DNA of 64,000 nt from Collinsella sp. TF06-26 (lineage in GTDB: Bacteria > Actinomycetota > Coriobacteriia > Coriobacteriales > Coriobacteriaceae), in assembly GCF_002232035.1 (NCBI RefSeq), contig NZ_NKXR01000003.1:62001-126000 (forward strand), read 5' to 3'. A program made the position numbers and the translations under genes. Below, piece by piece: positions 54,081 through 61,943 of the stretch (within the stretch, counting starts at the first letter, position 1; each line of letters begins with the position of its first letter). The notes below the pieces were generated by a model. It made no database searches and was not told the DNA's origin. It was given only the letters and a program-made list of their open reading frames with translations.

Positions 54081-55019
54081 ATGCGAAACATGGATCACAT
54101 AGAATTGCACCGCGGAGGACGCGAGGAAGCGTTTCCCGAGACCGCCGAAGACTGGCCCTATATTGCCGAACGCGCAGAATTCGCTCGCTATCCGGGCAAT
54201 TCCGTCCCCTGGCACTGGCATTCCGAAGTTGAGCTTTTCTACATGGAGCAGGGAGCGATTGACTATCGAACGCACGCGGCTCATGAGCACGTACGCTTTG
54301 AGGAAGGGTCCGCCGGCTTTATCAACGGCGGCGTTTTGCACAGCACGCTGCAATCACCCAATTCGGCGCCAGCCATTCAAATGCTGCATATCTTTCAGCC
54401 GTCGATGCTCGGCGATCCCGCGGGCCGTCTCCAAAAGCGCTACATCAACCCATTGCTTCAATGTCGAGGCGTCGATGTGCTCAAATGGTCGCCCACCAAT
54501 CCCGACGATATGCCCTTTATCGATTTGCTGAAGAGCTCCTTTAGCCACGACCTTCAACGGCCGCAGAACGAGATGGCGCTTCGAAATAGTTTGTCAGAGC
54601 TCTGGATTCAGATTAACGCCAAGGCCGAACCGCTCTTTTCTTCCGACGGCGCCTCTTGGATGACCAGCCGCGACGTACAGTTCAAGGCAATCCTGGACTT
54701 TATCCGCGCAAACTATGCAGCCGCTATAGATGTGCCCCAGATGGCATCTGCAGCCGGCGTAAGCGAAAGAGAGTGCTACCGCATTATCAAAACTTGTGCA
54801 GGAACGACCCCGGCGGCATATCTACGCGCATACCGCATAAACCGTGTTTGCGAACTTTTGGCACACACCACGCGAACGGTACAGACAGTCGCGCGCCAAT
54901 GCGGATTTATAACAGCAAGCCATCTTGGCCAGGTATTTAAAGAACAAATGGGGTGCACTCCTTCGAGCTATCGAGCAGCGAGGCAGAATCTCGATAGCAC
55001 CAGGCAGAAATCCCGCTAA
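54081..55019 (+). CDS. AraC-family regulator with cupin sensor domain
   Basis: A 312-residue protein. The N-terminal cupin has WHWHSEVELFYMEQGAIDY and ends in INGGVLHST. The C-terminal pair of helix-turn-helix motifs lies at about 200-305 (VPQMASAAGVSERECYRIIK and TVARQCGFITASHLGQVFKEQMGCTPSSYR). Such regulators usually sense a sugar or glycoside and activate a neighbouring catabolic gene. The HAD phosphatase follows directly; the target is otherwise unclear. Confidence 0.88.
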   Translation: MRNMDHIELHRGGREEAFPETAEDWPYIAERAEFARYPGNSVPWHWHSEVELFYMEQGAIDYRTHAAHEHVRFEEGSAGFINGGVLHSTLQSPNSAPAIQMLHIFQPSMLGDPAGRLQKRYINPLLQCRGVDVLKWSPTNPDDMPFIDLLKSSFSHDLQRPQNEMALRNSLSELWIQINAKAEPLFSSDGASWMTSRDVQFKAILDFIRANYAAAIDVPQMASAAGVSERECYRIIKTCAGTTPAAYLRAYRINRVCELLAHTTRTVQTVARQCGFITASHLGQVFKEQMGCTPSSYRAARQNLDSTRQKSR

Positions 55020-55075
55020 CCCTTCTTCTGTCACTGCATCAAACTTGCAGGCAAACAACAGAGAGGAGTAATCAT

Positions 55076-55699
55076 ATGAAGCACTTTGACCATATTGTAT
55101 TTGACGTTGATGGGACATTGGCAGATACAGAAGAAAGCGTTCTGTCATCGCTTGTCCAGATTGTCCAAGAAGAGACCAGCAAAACGCTTCCCCGACACGA
55201 GCTTGACTTTGCCCTCGGCATACCCGGCAAGGATGCCCTTGAGAAACTTGGGATCTACTCGCAGGCAACGTTGGATCGCTGGTGCCAAGTTGCCGCCAGC
55301 TTTAAAAGCACCATCAGCGTGTTTCCAGGTTTGCTTGAAGTCATCGCAACACTCGCCGATAGCGGCTGCAAACTTGGCATCGTCTCCTCACGTGCGCGCG
55401 ACGAATACGCAAAAGAAATTGCACCCCTTGGTTTCGATAAGTATTTTGAGCACATCATCCTTGTCGAAGACACAACCGAACATAAACCCGCACCCGCACC
55501 CATGCTCGAATATCTCCGACGTGCGGGCGCGAATCCTGGCAACGTCGTCTACGTTGGCGACACCGTCTACGACGAACAATGCGCAACTTCAGCAGGGGTC
55601 AGTTTTGCCCGAGCAGCATGGGGATCACACCAAGATATCCCAAACGCCACCTACAACCTCAAAACCCCCAACGACCTACTAACCCTAACAACCAAATAA
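55076..55699 (+). CDS. HAD-superfamily phosphatase
   Basis: A 207-residue HAD hydrolase of the beta-phosphoglucomutase/phosphoglycolate-phosphatase group. Motif I is FDVDGTLADTE, motif II is GIVSSR, the motif III lysine is in EHKPAPAPMLEYL, and motif IV is VYVGDTVYDEQCA. A small helical cap lies between I and II. GAGAGGAG lies about 10 bp before the ATG. The last residues and the following bases become A/C-rich. The substrate is unknown. Confidence 0.87.
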   Translation: MKHFDHIVFDVDGTLADTEESVLSSLVQIVQEETSKTLPRHELDFALGIPGKDALEKLGIYSQATLDRWCQVAASFKSTISVFPGLLEVIATLADSGCKLGIVSSRARDEYAKEIAPLGFDKYFEHIILVEDTTEHKPAPAPMLEYLRRAGANPGNVVYVGDTVYDEQCATSAGVSFARAAWGSHQDIPNATYNLKTPNDLLTLTTK

Positions 55700-55719
55700 C
55701 CCACGCGCCCCACCCTTTC

Positions 55720-55843
55720 AGCCCTAACGCCACAAGGGCGATTGAACAGGACAGCTTGGGCGGGCCCCCGCACTTAGTTTCCAAAATCATTCCGCAGCGC
55801 GAAGGCTTCTTATTATTTTCCGCCCTAACGCCACAAGGGCGAC
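55720..55843. repeat. Half nested hairpin flanked by a 20-bp direct repeat
   Basis: CCCTAACGCCACAAGGGCGA occurs at about 55724-55743 and again at about 55823-55842. Between them is only the left arm of a nested-hairpin element (CTTAGTTTCCAAAATC, then ATTCCGCAGCGCGAAGG). It looks like a copy broken by recombination or insertion. Confidence 0.55.
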
Positions 55844-55863
55844 GACCTCGAGTAAGTCAACCT

Positions 55864-55988
55864 GGGAGGGACGAGGGCTTAGTTCCCCAATCTTTCCGCA
55901 GGGGGCAAAAAGCCTCGCCGCACGAAGTGCGCAGCGAGGCTTTTTGCATGCCCGAGGACGATTGGGGAACTAAGTTCTCGTCCCTCCC
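55864..55988. repeat. Nested-hairpin element NH4
   Basis: The outer stem is GGGAGGGACGAGGGCTTAG-type paired with CTAAGTTCTCGTCCCTCCC, 29 bp with one or two mismatches. The internal signatures are CTTTCCGCAG and CCCGAGGACG. The inner stem (GCAAAAAGCCTCGC with GCGAGGCTTTTTGC) and the GCAC-GAA-GTGC tip closely match NH3. It lies between convergent HAD and aldolase genes. Together with the half copy it explains the 322-bp gap. Confidence 0.85.
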
Positions 55989-56021
55989 CGGGATATGTAG
56001 CGAGTCGGAGTACCCTTGCTG

Positions 56022-56879
56022 TTACTCTGCTTTGCCCACAGAGTTGAGGTTGGTCATGCGGATCTTAACCAGCTCGGTGATCTCGCGCATGCCCTCCTTG
56101 GCCGGCTTCTTAGGATCGAAGCAGGCGGGGTTCTCGGCCATGTAGGCCATGAAGCCCTTGGTGTAAGCCTGACGCAGCTCGGTGGCGTAGTTAACCTTGC
56201 AGATGCCGTTCTTCACAGCCTCGGCAACCTGCTCATCGGGCACACCGGAGGTGCCGTGCAGGACCAGCGGCACGTCGACGGCGTCGCGAATGGCCTTGAC
56301 CACGGACTGCTCGATGTGAGGATCGCTCGTGTACACGCCGTGGCTGGTGCCAACGCCAATGGCCAGCGAGGTGCAGCCGGTGCGCTCAACAAACTCCTTG
56401 GCCTCGGCAGGATCGGTGTAGGGGCTCTCGCCCTCAACCGCGGGACCGTCGTCCTCCTTGCCGCCAACCTTACCGAGCTCGGCCTCGACGGGCACGCCCA
56501 TGGCGCGGCCAGCATCGGCGACGGACTTGGTCAGAGCGATGTTGTCCTCGAAAGACTCGTGCGAACCGTCGATCATGACGGAGGTGTAGCCCGTGCGGAA
56601 AGCCTGCATGCAGCGGTCATAGCCATCGCCGTGATCGAGGTGCAGGGCAACGGGCACGGAAGCGCGCTCGGCGGCAGCCTTGACCATGCCGTAGAAGTAG
56701 TCCAGACCAGCGGTCTTGATGGTGCCCGGGGTGGTCTGCATGATGACGGGGGACTTGGTCTCCTCGGCAGCGGCCAGAACGGCCATAACGAACTCGAGGT
56801 TCTCGACGTTGAACGCGCCGACGGCGTAGTGGCCGGCCTGAGCGTCCTTGAGCATCTTTTCGGTGGTAACAAGTGCCAT
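56022..56879 (-). CDS. Class II fructose/tagatose-bisphosphate aldolase
   Basis: A 285-residue zinc aldolase. VALHLDHGDGYD carries the catalytic aspartate and zinc histidines, VEAELGKVGGKED the next ligand region, IGVGTSHGVY and PLVLHGTSGVPDE the remaining ones. The short form (about 285 residues) is that of GatY/KbaY and many bacterial FbaA. Galactose genes, a PfkB kinase and sugar regulators follow, so tagatose- or fructose-bisphosphate are both possible. Start MALVTTEKM follows GAGGAG; a longer open frame upstream is not supported. Confidence 0.9.
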   Translation of the reverse strand: MALVTTEKMLKDAQAGHYAVGAFNVENLEFVMAVLAAAEETKSPVIMQTTPGTIKTAGLDYFYGMVKAAAERASVPVALHLDHGDGYDRCMQAFRTGYTSVMIDGSHESFEDNIALTKSVADAGRAMGVPVEAELGKVGGKEDDGPAVEGESPYTDPAEAKEFVERTGCTSLAIGVGTSHGVYTSDPHIEQSVVKAIRDAVDVPLVLHGTSGVPDEQVAEAVKNGICKVNYATELRQAYTKGFMAYMAENPACFDPKKPAKEGMREITELVKIRMTNLNSVGKAE

Positions 56880-57214
56880 GAGCGTTTGCTCCTCTCCCTC
56901 GCCCGCATCTGGACATCGGGCGTAGTTGTTCACAAGGTGTTTTACCTTGCGTTTTGCTGCGCTCATTGTATGAAATTCAGCGGGTATGCATGTGCGAGAT
57001 ATTGTCATCGCGCGAGGTCCAACCTTCATTTTTGAAAAGCAAACGGAAGGGGTCGAACCCGAGCGTGCGTGTTCGATATTGAATTTTGGGCGTTAAGCGT
57101 CTTTCTTTTATAGAAAAGATAAGTAATCGAAAGGCGTTTTCTTACTCAAAAAGAAAATGAACGAAAATGGACTCAACACAATTCCTGCAAATTTCAGACG
57201 ATGATGGAGCAGAT
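56880..57214. promoter_or_regulatory. Divergent region between the aldolase and DeoR genes
   Basis: No gene is seen. CTTTCTTTTATAGAAAAG near 57100 is an imperfect dyad. GAAAATGAAC and GAAAATGGAC (about 57153-57173) are 10-bp direct repeats. Either could be a DeoR-type operator; the evidence is slight. Confidence 0.3.
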
Positions 57215-58018
57215 ATGGCCCACGCAACAACCCGAGCTTTCGCCGACGAGCGTCGTTCCGCCATCATGGAGATGCTCGATCATAATGCCTCGGTGCAGGT
57301 AGCAGAAATCGCCCAGACCTTTGGCGTGTCCTCCGTCACCGCCCGAGCCGACCTGGACGCGCTCGCGGAGTCCGGCAAGCTGCGCCGCACGCATGGCGGT
57401 GCCGTATCGCTCCACAAACGCCTGACCGTTTCCACGCAGGATCGCCGCATCAATGTCAACGTCGCCGCCAAGCAGGCCATCGCGCAAAGCGCCATTGAAC
57501 TCGTCGGCAATGGTGACACTCTGCTCGTCGACTCGGGCACCACAGCGCTCGAGTTCGTCCGGCTCCTCGACCAGCGCGATGGCATCACCGTCATCACGGC
57601 CGACATTACCATTGCCGATTACATCGACGAGAGCATGCCCTTAGTCGATGTCGTCATGCCGGGCGGGGCGCTGCGCAAAGGCCATCGTTATCTGTACGGA
57701 CCGCTCACTATGCAGGCGCTCCAAATGGTCCACGCCGATCTTGCCGTCATGTGCCCTGGAGCTTTTGTTCCCGGCTGCGGCTTTACGACCGACTTTCCGC
57801 AGATGGCCGAGACCAAAGCGGCTATGGTCGGTGCCGCCCGTCAAAGCGTCGCCCTTATGGACGCCAGCAAGGTTAACGGACGCGGCATGTACCGCTTTGC
57901 CGAGCTGACCGATGTCGACACCATCGTGATGGACCGTGATCCCGATGGCGCCGTCGCCACCTCAATCGCCGAGACCGCCGACGACGCCCGCCCAAATCTC
58001 GTCATCGCCGGCGCTTAA
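57215..58018 (+). CDS. DeoR-family sugar-operon regulator
   Basis: A 267-residue protein. The N-terminal helix-turn-helix is VQVAEIAQTFGVSSVTARADLDALAESGKLRRTHGGAV. The sugar-phosphate-binding domain has LLVDSGTTALEFV, VVMPGG and the C-terminal LMDASKVNGRG. I start at MAHATTRAFADERR because GGAG is 6 bp upstream and the helix then sits where the family has it; an ATG at 57167 is possible. It is divergent from the aldolase, a natural target. Confidence 0.88.
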   Translation: MAHATTRAFADERRSAIMEMLDHNASVQVAEIAQTFGVSSVTARADLDALAESGKLRRTHGGAVSLHKRLTVSTQDRRINVNVAAKQAIAQSAIELVGNGDTLLVDSGTTALEFVRLLDQRDGITVITADITIADYIDESMPLVDVVMPGGALRKGHRYLYGPLTMQALQMVHADLAVMCPGAFVPGCGFTTDFPQMAETKAAMVGAARQSVALMDASKVNGRGMYRFAELTDVDTIVMDRDPDGAVATSIAETADDARPNLVIAGA

Positions 58019-58055
58019 ACAAAAACCACCACAAAGGTGCCTTTGTGGTGGTTTT
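58019..58055 (+). terminator. Rho-independent terminator after the DeoR gene
   Basis: AAACCACCACAAAGG and CCTTTGTGGTGGTTT form a long perfect stem with T-run on either strand; it can serve both convergent genes. Confidence 0.85.
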
Positions 58056-58077
58056 CACATCAAAAGCTAACAAATCG

Positions 58078-59238
58078 CTACTTGGAAAGCTCGTCGGCGA
58101 GGGCCTCTATCTGAGCGCGCGAGGTGTCGTTGAGCGAACCCAGGACGGTCACTTTGTTCTGCGTCAGGGTGATGTCCTTCATGCCCTCGAGCTCCTTGGT
58201 CATAACCTTAGCGGCGGCAGGTGCCCAGGAGCCGGCCTCGACGAGTGCCACCGTACGGTTCTGATAGGCGTGCTCGGCAAGCGTGTGGATAAAGGTGCTC
58301 ATGAACGGGAAGATCTCGCCCTGATAGGTGATGGAAGCGAGCACCAGACGGTCGTAGCGGAACGCATCCTCAACGGCCTCGGCCATGTCGTCGCGAGCCA
58401 GGTCAAAGACGGAGACCTTCTGACCGCGAGCCTCAAGCGCGGATGCGAACTCCTCAACGGCAGCCTTCAGATGGCCGTACACGCTCGCATAGGCAATCGT
58501 GATGCCCTCGTCCTCGGGCCGATAGCTCGACCAGGTGTTGTAGGTGTCGAGGTAGTAGCCCAGGTTCTCGGTCAGCACGGGGCCATGAAGCGGGCAGATG
58601 ATCTGGATGTCCAGATCGGCGGCCTTCTTAAGCACGGCCTGCACGAACTTGCCGAACTTACCAACGATGCCAAAGTAGTAGCGGCGAGCTTCGCAAGCCC
58701 ACCCTTCCGGATCCTCGATGTCGTTGGCGCCAAACTTGCCAAAGCCGTCGGCACTAAAGAGCACTTTGTCGGTGGCCTCGTAGGAGAAGAGCACCTCGGG
58801 CCAGTGAACGTTGGGAGCGCCAACAAAGGTCAGGCTGTGGCCGCCCAGGTCGAGCACATCGCCCTCTTTGACGACCATCTTGCGCTCGGGGAAATCGGTG
58901 CCAAAGAAGTTGACCATCATGCGGAAGGCGCCCATGCTGGCCACGATCTGTGCCTGGGGATAGCGCTCCATAAAGGCGGCGATACCGGCGGAGTGATCGG
59001 GCTCCATGTGATGGACGACCAGGTAGTCGGGCGTACGGCCGTCGAGCGCGGCCTCGAGGTTGCCGAGCCATTCGTCGACAAAGCCAGCGTCAACCGAATC
59101 GGCGACAGCGATTTTATCGCCCAAGATAACATAGCTGTTGTATGCCATGCCATTCTCGGACACGTCGTACTGGCCCTCGAACAGGTCAATGTCGTGATCG
59201 TCGACACCGATGTAGCGGATATCCTTGGTGATCTCCAT
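58078..59238 (-). CDS. Flavodiiron protein (FprA-like)
   Basis: A 386-residue enzyme: an N-terminal metallo-beta-lactamase-like diiron domain (H77-x-E79-x-D81-H82 in HHMEPDHSAG, later HWPEVLFSYE and PLHGPVL) and a C-terminal flavodoxin domain (ITIAYASVYGHLKAAVEE). These proteins reduce oxygen to water or nitric oxide to N2O and protect anaerobes. Start MEITKDIRYIG follows AGGAGG. No rubredoxin is fused or adjacent. Confidence 0.92.
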   Translation of the reverse strand: MEITKDIRYIGVDDHDIDLFEGQYDVSENGMAYNSYVILGDKIAVADSVDAGFVDEWLGNLEAALDGRTPDYLVVHHMEPDHSAGIAAFMERYPQAQIVASMGAFRMMVNFFGTDFPERKMVVKEGDVLDLGGHSLTFVGAPNVHWPEVLFSYEATDKVLFSADGFGKFGANDIEDPEGWACEARRYYFGIVGKFGKFVQAVLKKAADLDIQIICPLHGPVLTENLGYYLDTYNTWSSYRPEDEGITIAYASVYGHLKAAVEEFASALEARGQKVSVFDLARDDMAEAVEDAFRYDRLVLASITYQGEIFPFMSTFIHTLAEHAYQNRTVALVEAGSWAPAAAKVMTKELEGMKDITLTQNKVTVLGSLNDTSRAQIEALADELSK

Positions 59239-59367
59239 CAGGCAAAGCCTCCTAGATAGACAAAAGAACCCGTCTATCATAACACTCGGTAGTATCCCAA
59301 CTGTTATCTGCCGGCATCCATACCGATTGTTATTGAAATACGATAAATCGCCGTTTACCTGCGCAAA

Positions 59368-60399
59368 CTATGAGCGTGGTATCGCCGTGCTATGTCGAAT
59401 AATGAGCTGGCCGGGAATACGAATGGCAACGGTTTTGCCCGCCGTACCCGCCTCGGGAACCGCATGCTCGAATACCTCGCGTCCGCGCTGATGTAGATCG
59501 AACCGCACGGTCGTGAGCTCGTTATGCGCGACAAAATCATCGAGCGAGTCATCGACGCCCACCACGCTCACGTCCTCAGGCACGCACAGACCGCTATCAC
59601 GCAGCGCGGCAATCGCGCCATTTGCCATCTGATCGTTTGCCGCATAGATCGCCGTCATGGTGCGATCGTGCTCGGCCAGGTACCTGCCGGCCTCGTAGCC
59701 GCTGTTAGCAGACCAGTCGCCCTCGAGCGGTTCTGCCGGCGCGATGTGTTTACGCTCGAGCGCATCCTGCCAACCGGCGCGACGAAATTGCTCGTCGACC
59801 GAGAACGACGGGCCGCCAATATAGCGAATCTGCTCGTGCCCCAGCTCAAACAGATGATCCATAAGCAATAGCGAGCAGCCGTAATGGTCGGAATCGACCG
59901 TGGTCACGCGCGGATGCGCGTACATGGTAACGATGACCGTTCCAATGCCCGGCAACGGATCGAACGTCTCAAAATCGGGCGCCATGCGACTCATGCCGAT
60001 GATGATACCGTCCACGGGCAGCGCGGCCATACGACGCGTGGCCTCGGCAAGCGAAAACTCCTCGGTCTTGGACATCTCGACCAGCGTGATGGCGCAGCCG
60101 CGCTCGCGGGCCGCGCTGGCAATGCCGTCAATCATCGTAAGGTTGCCAAACTTGGTGACATCGTTGACGCACAGGCCGACCGAATGGTAACGGCCGTCGC
60201 GCAGCGAGCGACCGGCATAACTCGGACGAAAGCCAAGCTCTTGCATAGCGGCCTGCACGCGCTGGCGCGTCTGTTCGTTAACGTTGGGCAAGCCGTTGGC
60301 GACGCGCGAAACCGTCTGCTGCGAAACGCCAGCAGCGCGGGCGACGTCGGCCATGGAGACCGGACGCGAACTGGTATCGTTGGACGGGCGCCTTGCCAC
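59368..60399 (-). CDS. LacI-family regulator, likely of galactose genes
   Basis: A 343-residue protein: N-terminal HTH SMADVARAAGVSQQTVSRVANG with hinge NEQTRQRVQAAMQELGFRPS, then a periplasmic-binding-like sensor domain with GVDDSLDDFVAHNELTTVRFD. It starts with GTG after AAGGTGATCCT. It is divergent from galK-galT, and three TGTTAACGTACTC sites lie in the shared region, so it most likely represses both itself and the gal genes. Confidence 0.9.
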   Translation of the reverse strand: MARRPSNDTSSRPVSMADVARAAGVSQQTVSRVANGLPNVNEQTRQRVQAAMQELGFRPSYAGRSLRDGRYHSVGLCVNDVTKFGNLTMIDGIASAARERGCAITLVEMSKTEEFSLAEATRRMAALPVDGIIIGMSRMAPDFETFDPLPGIGTVIVTMYAHPRVTTVDSDHYGCSLLLMDHLFELGHEQIRYIGGPSFSVDEQFRRAGWQDALERKHIAPAEPLEGDWSANSGYEAGRYLAEHDRTMTAIYAANDQMANGAIAALRDSGLCVPEDVSVVGVDDSLDDFVAHNELTTVRFDLHQRGREVFEHAVPEAGTAGKTVAIRIPGQLIIRHSTAIPRS

Positions 60400-60492
60400 A
60401 GGATCACCTTCACCCTTGAGAGATCTGAATAGCGTGAATGCCGGCCCGGGCAGAAATACATCCCGCGCCGAGGCCCGCTATCGTCGGACGCA

Positions 60493-60505
60493 TGTTAACG
60501 TACTC
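60493..60505 (+). promoter_or_regulatory. LacI-type operator 1
   Basis: TGTTAACGTACTC, with the central CG typical of LacI-family sites. It is the copy nearest the LacI-type gene. Confidence 0.55.
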
Positions 60506-60616
60506 TACTTTTTCTATCTGCATCTCTTCTGCTTTATAAGTCCATACGGCAGTACCGTTCACGGCTGAATTTCTACCGATTACCAGATTCTCAAAAAGTG
60601 ATAAGTGTTGTGTTAT

Positions 60617-60629
60617 GAGTACGTTAACA
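60617..60629 (-). promoter_or_regulatory. LacI-type operator 2
   Basis: GAGTACGTTAACA is the reverse complement of site 1, identical over 13 bp; its centre is 124 bp away. Confidence 0.6.
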
Positions 60630-60679
60630 TAGCCCGTAACGTGCGGCATCGTAGATGCTGAGTTTATGCCGCTTCAGAT

Positions 60680-60692
60680 TGTTAACGTACTC
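60680..60692 (+). promoter_or_regulatory. LacI-type operator 3
   Basis: TGTTAACGTACTC, identical to site 1; centre 63 bp from site 2 and 52 bp before the galK start. Three sites would allow looping repression across the 338-bp gap, which holds no gene. Confidence 0.6.
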
Positions 60693-60737
60693 ACTACGAC
60701 GGAAAACTCGTCAGTATGCGCCAAGGAAAGGACCCTC

Positions 60738-61943
60738 ATGACCACCCCCGACGAAAAGACACTCGCCACACTCACCAAGCTGTTTGAGGAGGAGTTTGGC
60801 CCCATCGGCGACCGCCAGGTGCTCTACGTGCACGCGCCCGGCCGTTCCGAGATCAGCGGCAACCACACCGACCACGAGGGTGGCCACGTTATCGCCGGCT
60901 CGCTCGATGTCGCCGTTGACGGCATCGCCGTGGCAACCGATTCCAACAAGGTCCGCGTTGCCGACGAGGGCTATCCCACGTTTGAGATCACGCTCGACAC
61001 GCTGGATGTTCAGGAGTCCGAGAAGGGCACGTCCGCAAGCCTCGTGCGCGGTATGGCCCACGAAATCGCTGCTCTGGGCGTTGAGCCCCAAGGCTTCGAC
61101 TTTGCCTTTACCTGCTCCGTCCCCTCGGGTGGCGGCCTTTCTAGCTCCGCCGCTGTCGAGGCGGCTTACGGCCGCGCCATGGAGACGCTCTGGGGCGCGC
61201 CCGCCATTGAGCCCGTCACGCTCGCCCAGATGAGCCAGCGCACCGAGAACAACTATTACGGCAAGCCCTGCGGTCTTATGGATCAGGCGGCTGTGTGCCT
61301 GGGCGGCCTCGCCTACATGGACTTTGAGGATCAGGCTCGACCTAAGACCCAGAAGCTCGAGCTCAACTTTGAGGATCACGGCTATGCGCTCGTGCTCGTT
61401 AAGGTCGGCGCCGACCACGTGGCGGCTACCGACGACTACGCCGCCGTTCCGCGCGAGATGCAGGACGTCGCCGCCGAGTTTGGCAAGGCACGCCTGTGCG
61501 AGGTCGACGTTGCCGACTTTGACGCCAAGCTCCCCGAGCTGCGCGCCAAGCTGGGCGACCGCGCCTGCCTGCGCGCCGTTCATTACTGGTACGAGAACGG
61601 CCTGGTCGATAAGCGCTGGGCGGCCCTCAACGCCGGCGACATTGATCGGTTCCTGGTCCTGACACGTGAGTCCGGTGCCAGTTCTGCCATGTACCTGCAG
61701 AATGTCGTCGCCAAGCTGGGTTCCGAGCAGCCTTCCATGTATGCCCTGGCACTGGCCGAGCACGTGCTCGACGGCCGCGGCGCCGTGCGTATCCACGGCG
61801 GCGGCTTTGGCGGCACCATCCAGGCCTTCGCGCCGCTCGACCTCGTCGACACCTTCATTGCCAAGATGAACGACTGGCTGGGCGAGGACTCTGCCCGCCA
61901 CTACGCGATTTCTGACAAGGGGGCTTACGCGGCATGGCTGTAA
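60738..61943 (+). CDS. galK: Galactokinase
   Basis: A 401-residue GHMP kinase making galactose-1-phosphate. The galactokinase signature is GRSEISGNHTDHEGG, near residue 38; the ATP loop is SVPSGGGLSSSAAVE; GGGFGGTIQAF lies near the end. Start MTTPDEKTL follows AAGGAAAGGA. It overlaps galT by 10 bp. Second enzyme GalT is next; no GalE or mutarotase is in the window. Confidence 0.93.
   Translation: MTTPDEKTLATLTKLFEEEFGPIGDRQVLYVHAPGRSEISGNHTDHEGGHVIAGSLDVAVDGIAVATDSNKVRVADEGYPTFEITLDTLDVQESEKGTSASLVRGMAHEIAALGVEPQGFDFAFTCSVPSGGGLSSSAAVEAAYGRAMETLWGAPAIEPVTLAQMSQRTENNYYGKPCGLMDQAAVCLGGLAYMDFEDQARPKTQKLELNFEDHGYALVLVKVGADHVAATDDYAAVPREMQDVAAEFGKARLCEVDVADFDAKLPELRAKLGDRACLRAVHYWYENGLVDKRWAALNAGDIDRFLVLTRESGASSAMYLQNVVAKLGSEQPSMYALALAEHVLDGRGAVRIHGGGFGGTIQAFAPLDLVDTFIAKMNDWLGEDSARHYAISDKGAYAAWL

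Noticed and set aside
57040-57062. tRNA-like T-loop (GGTCGAACCCG)
   Set aside because: No acceptor or anticodon stem pairs around it; it is in a promoter region.
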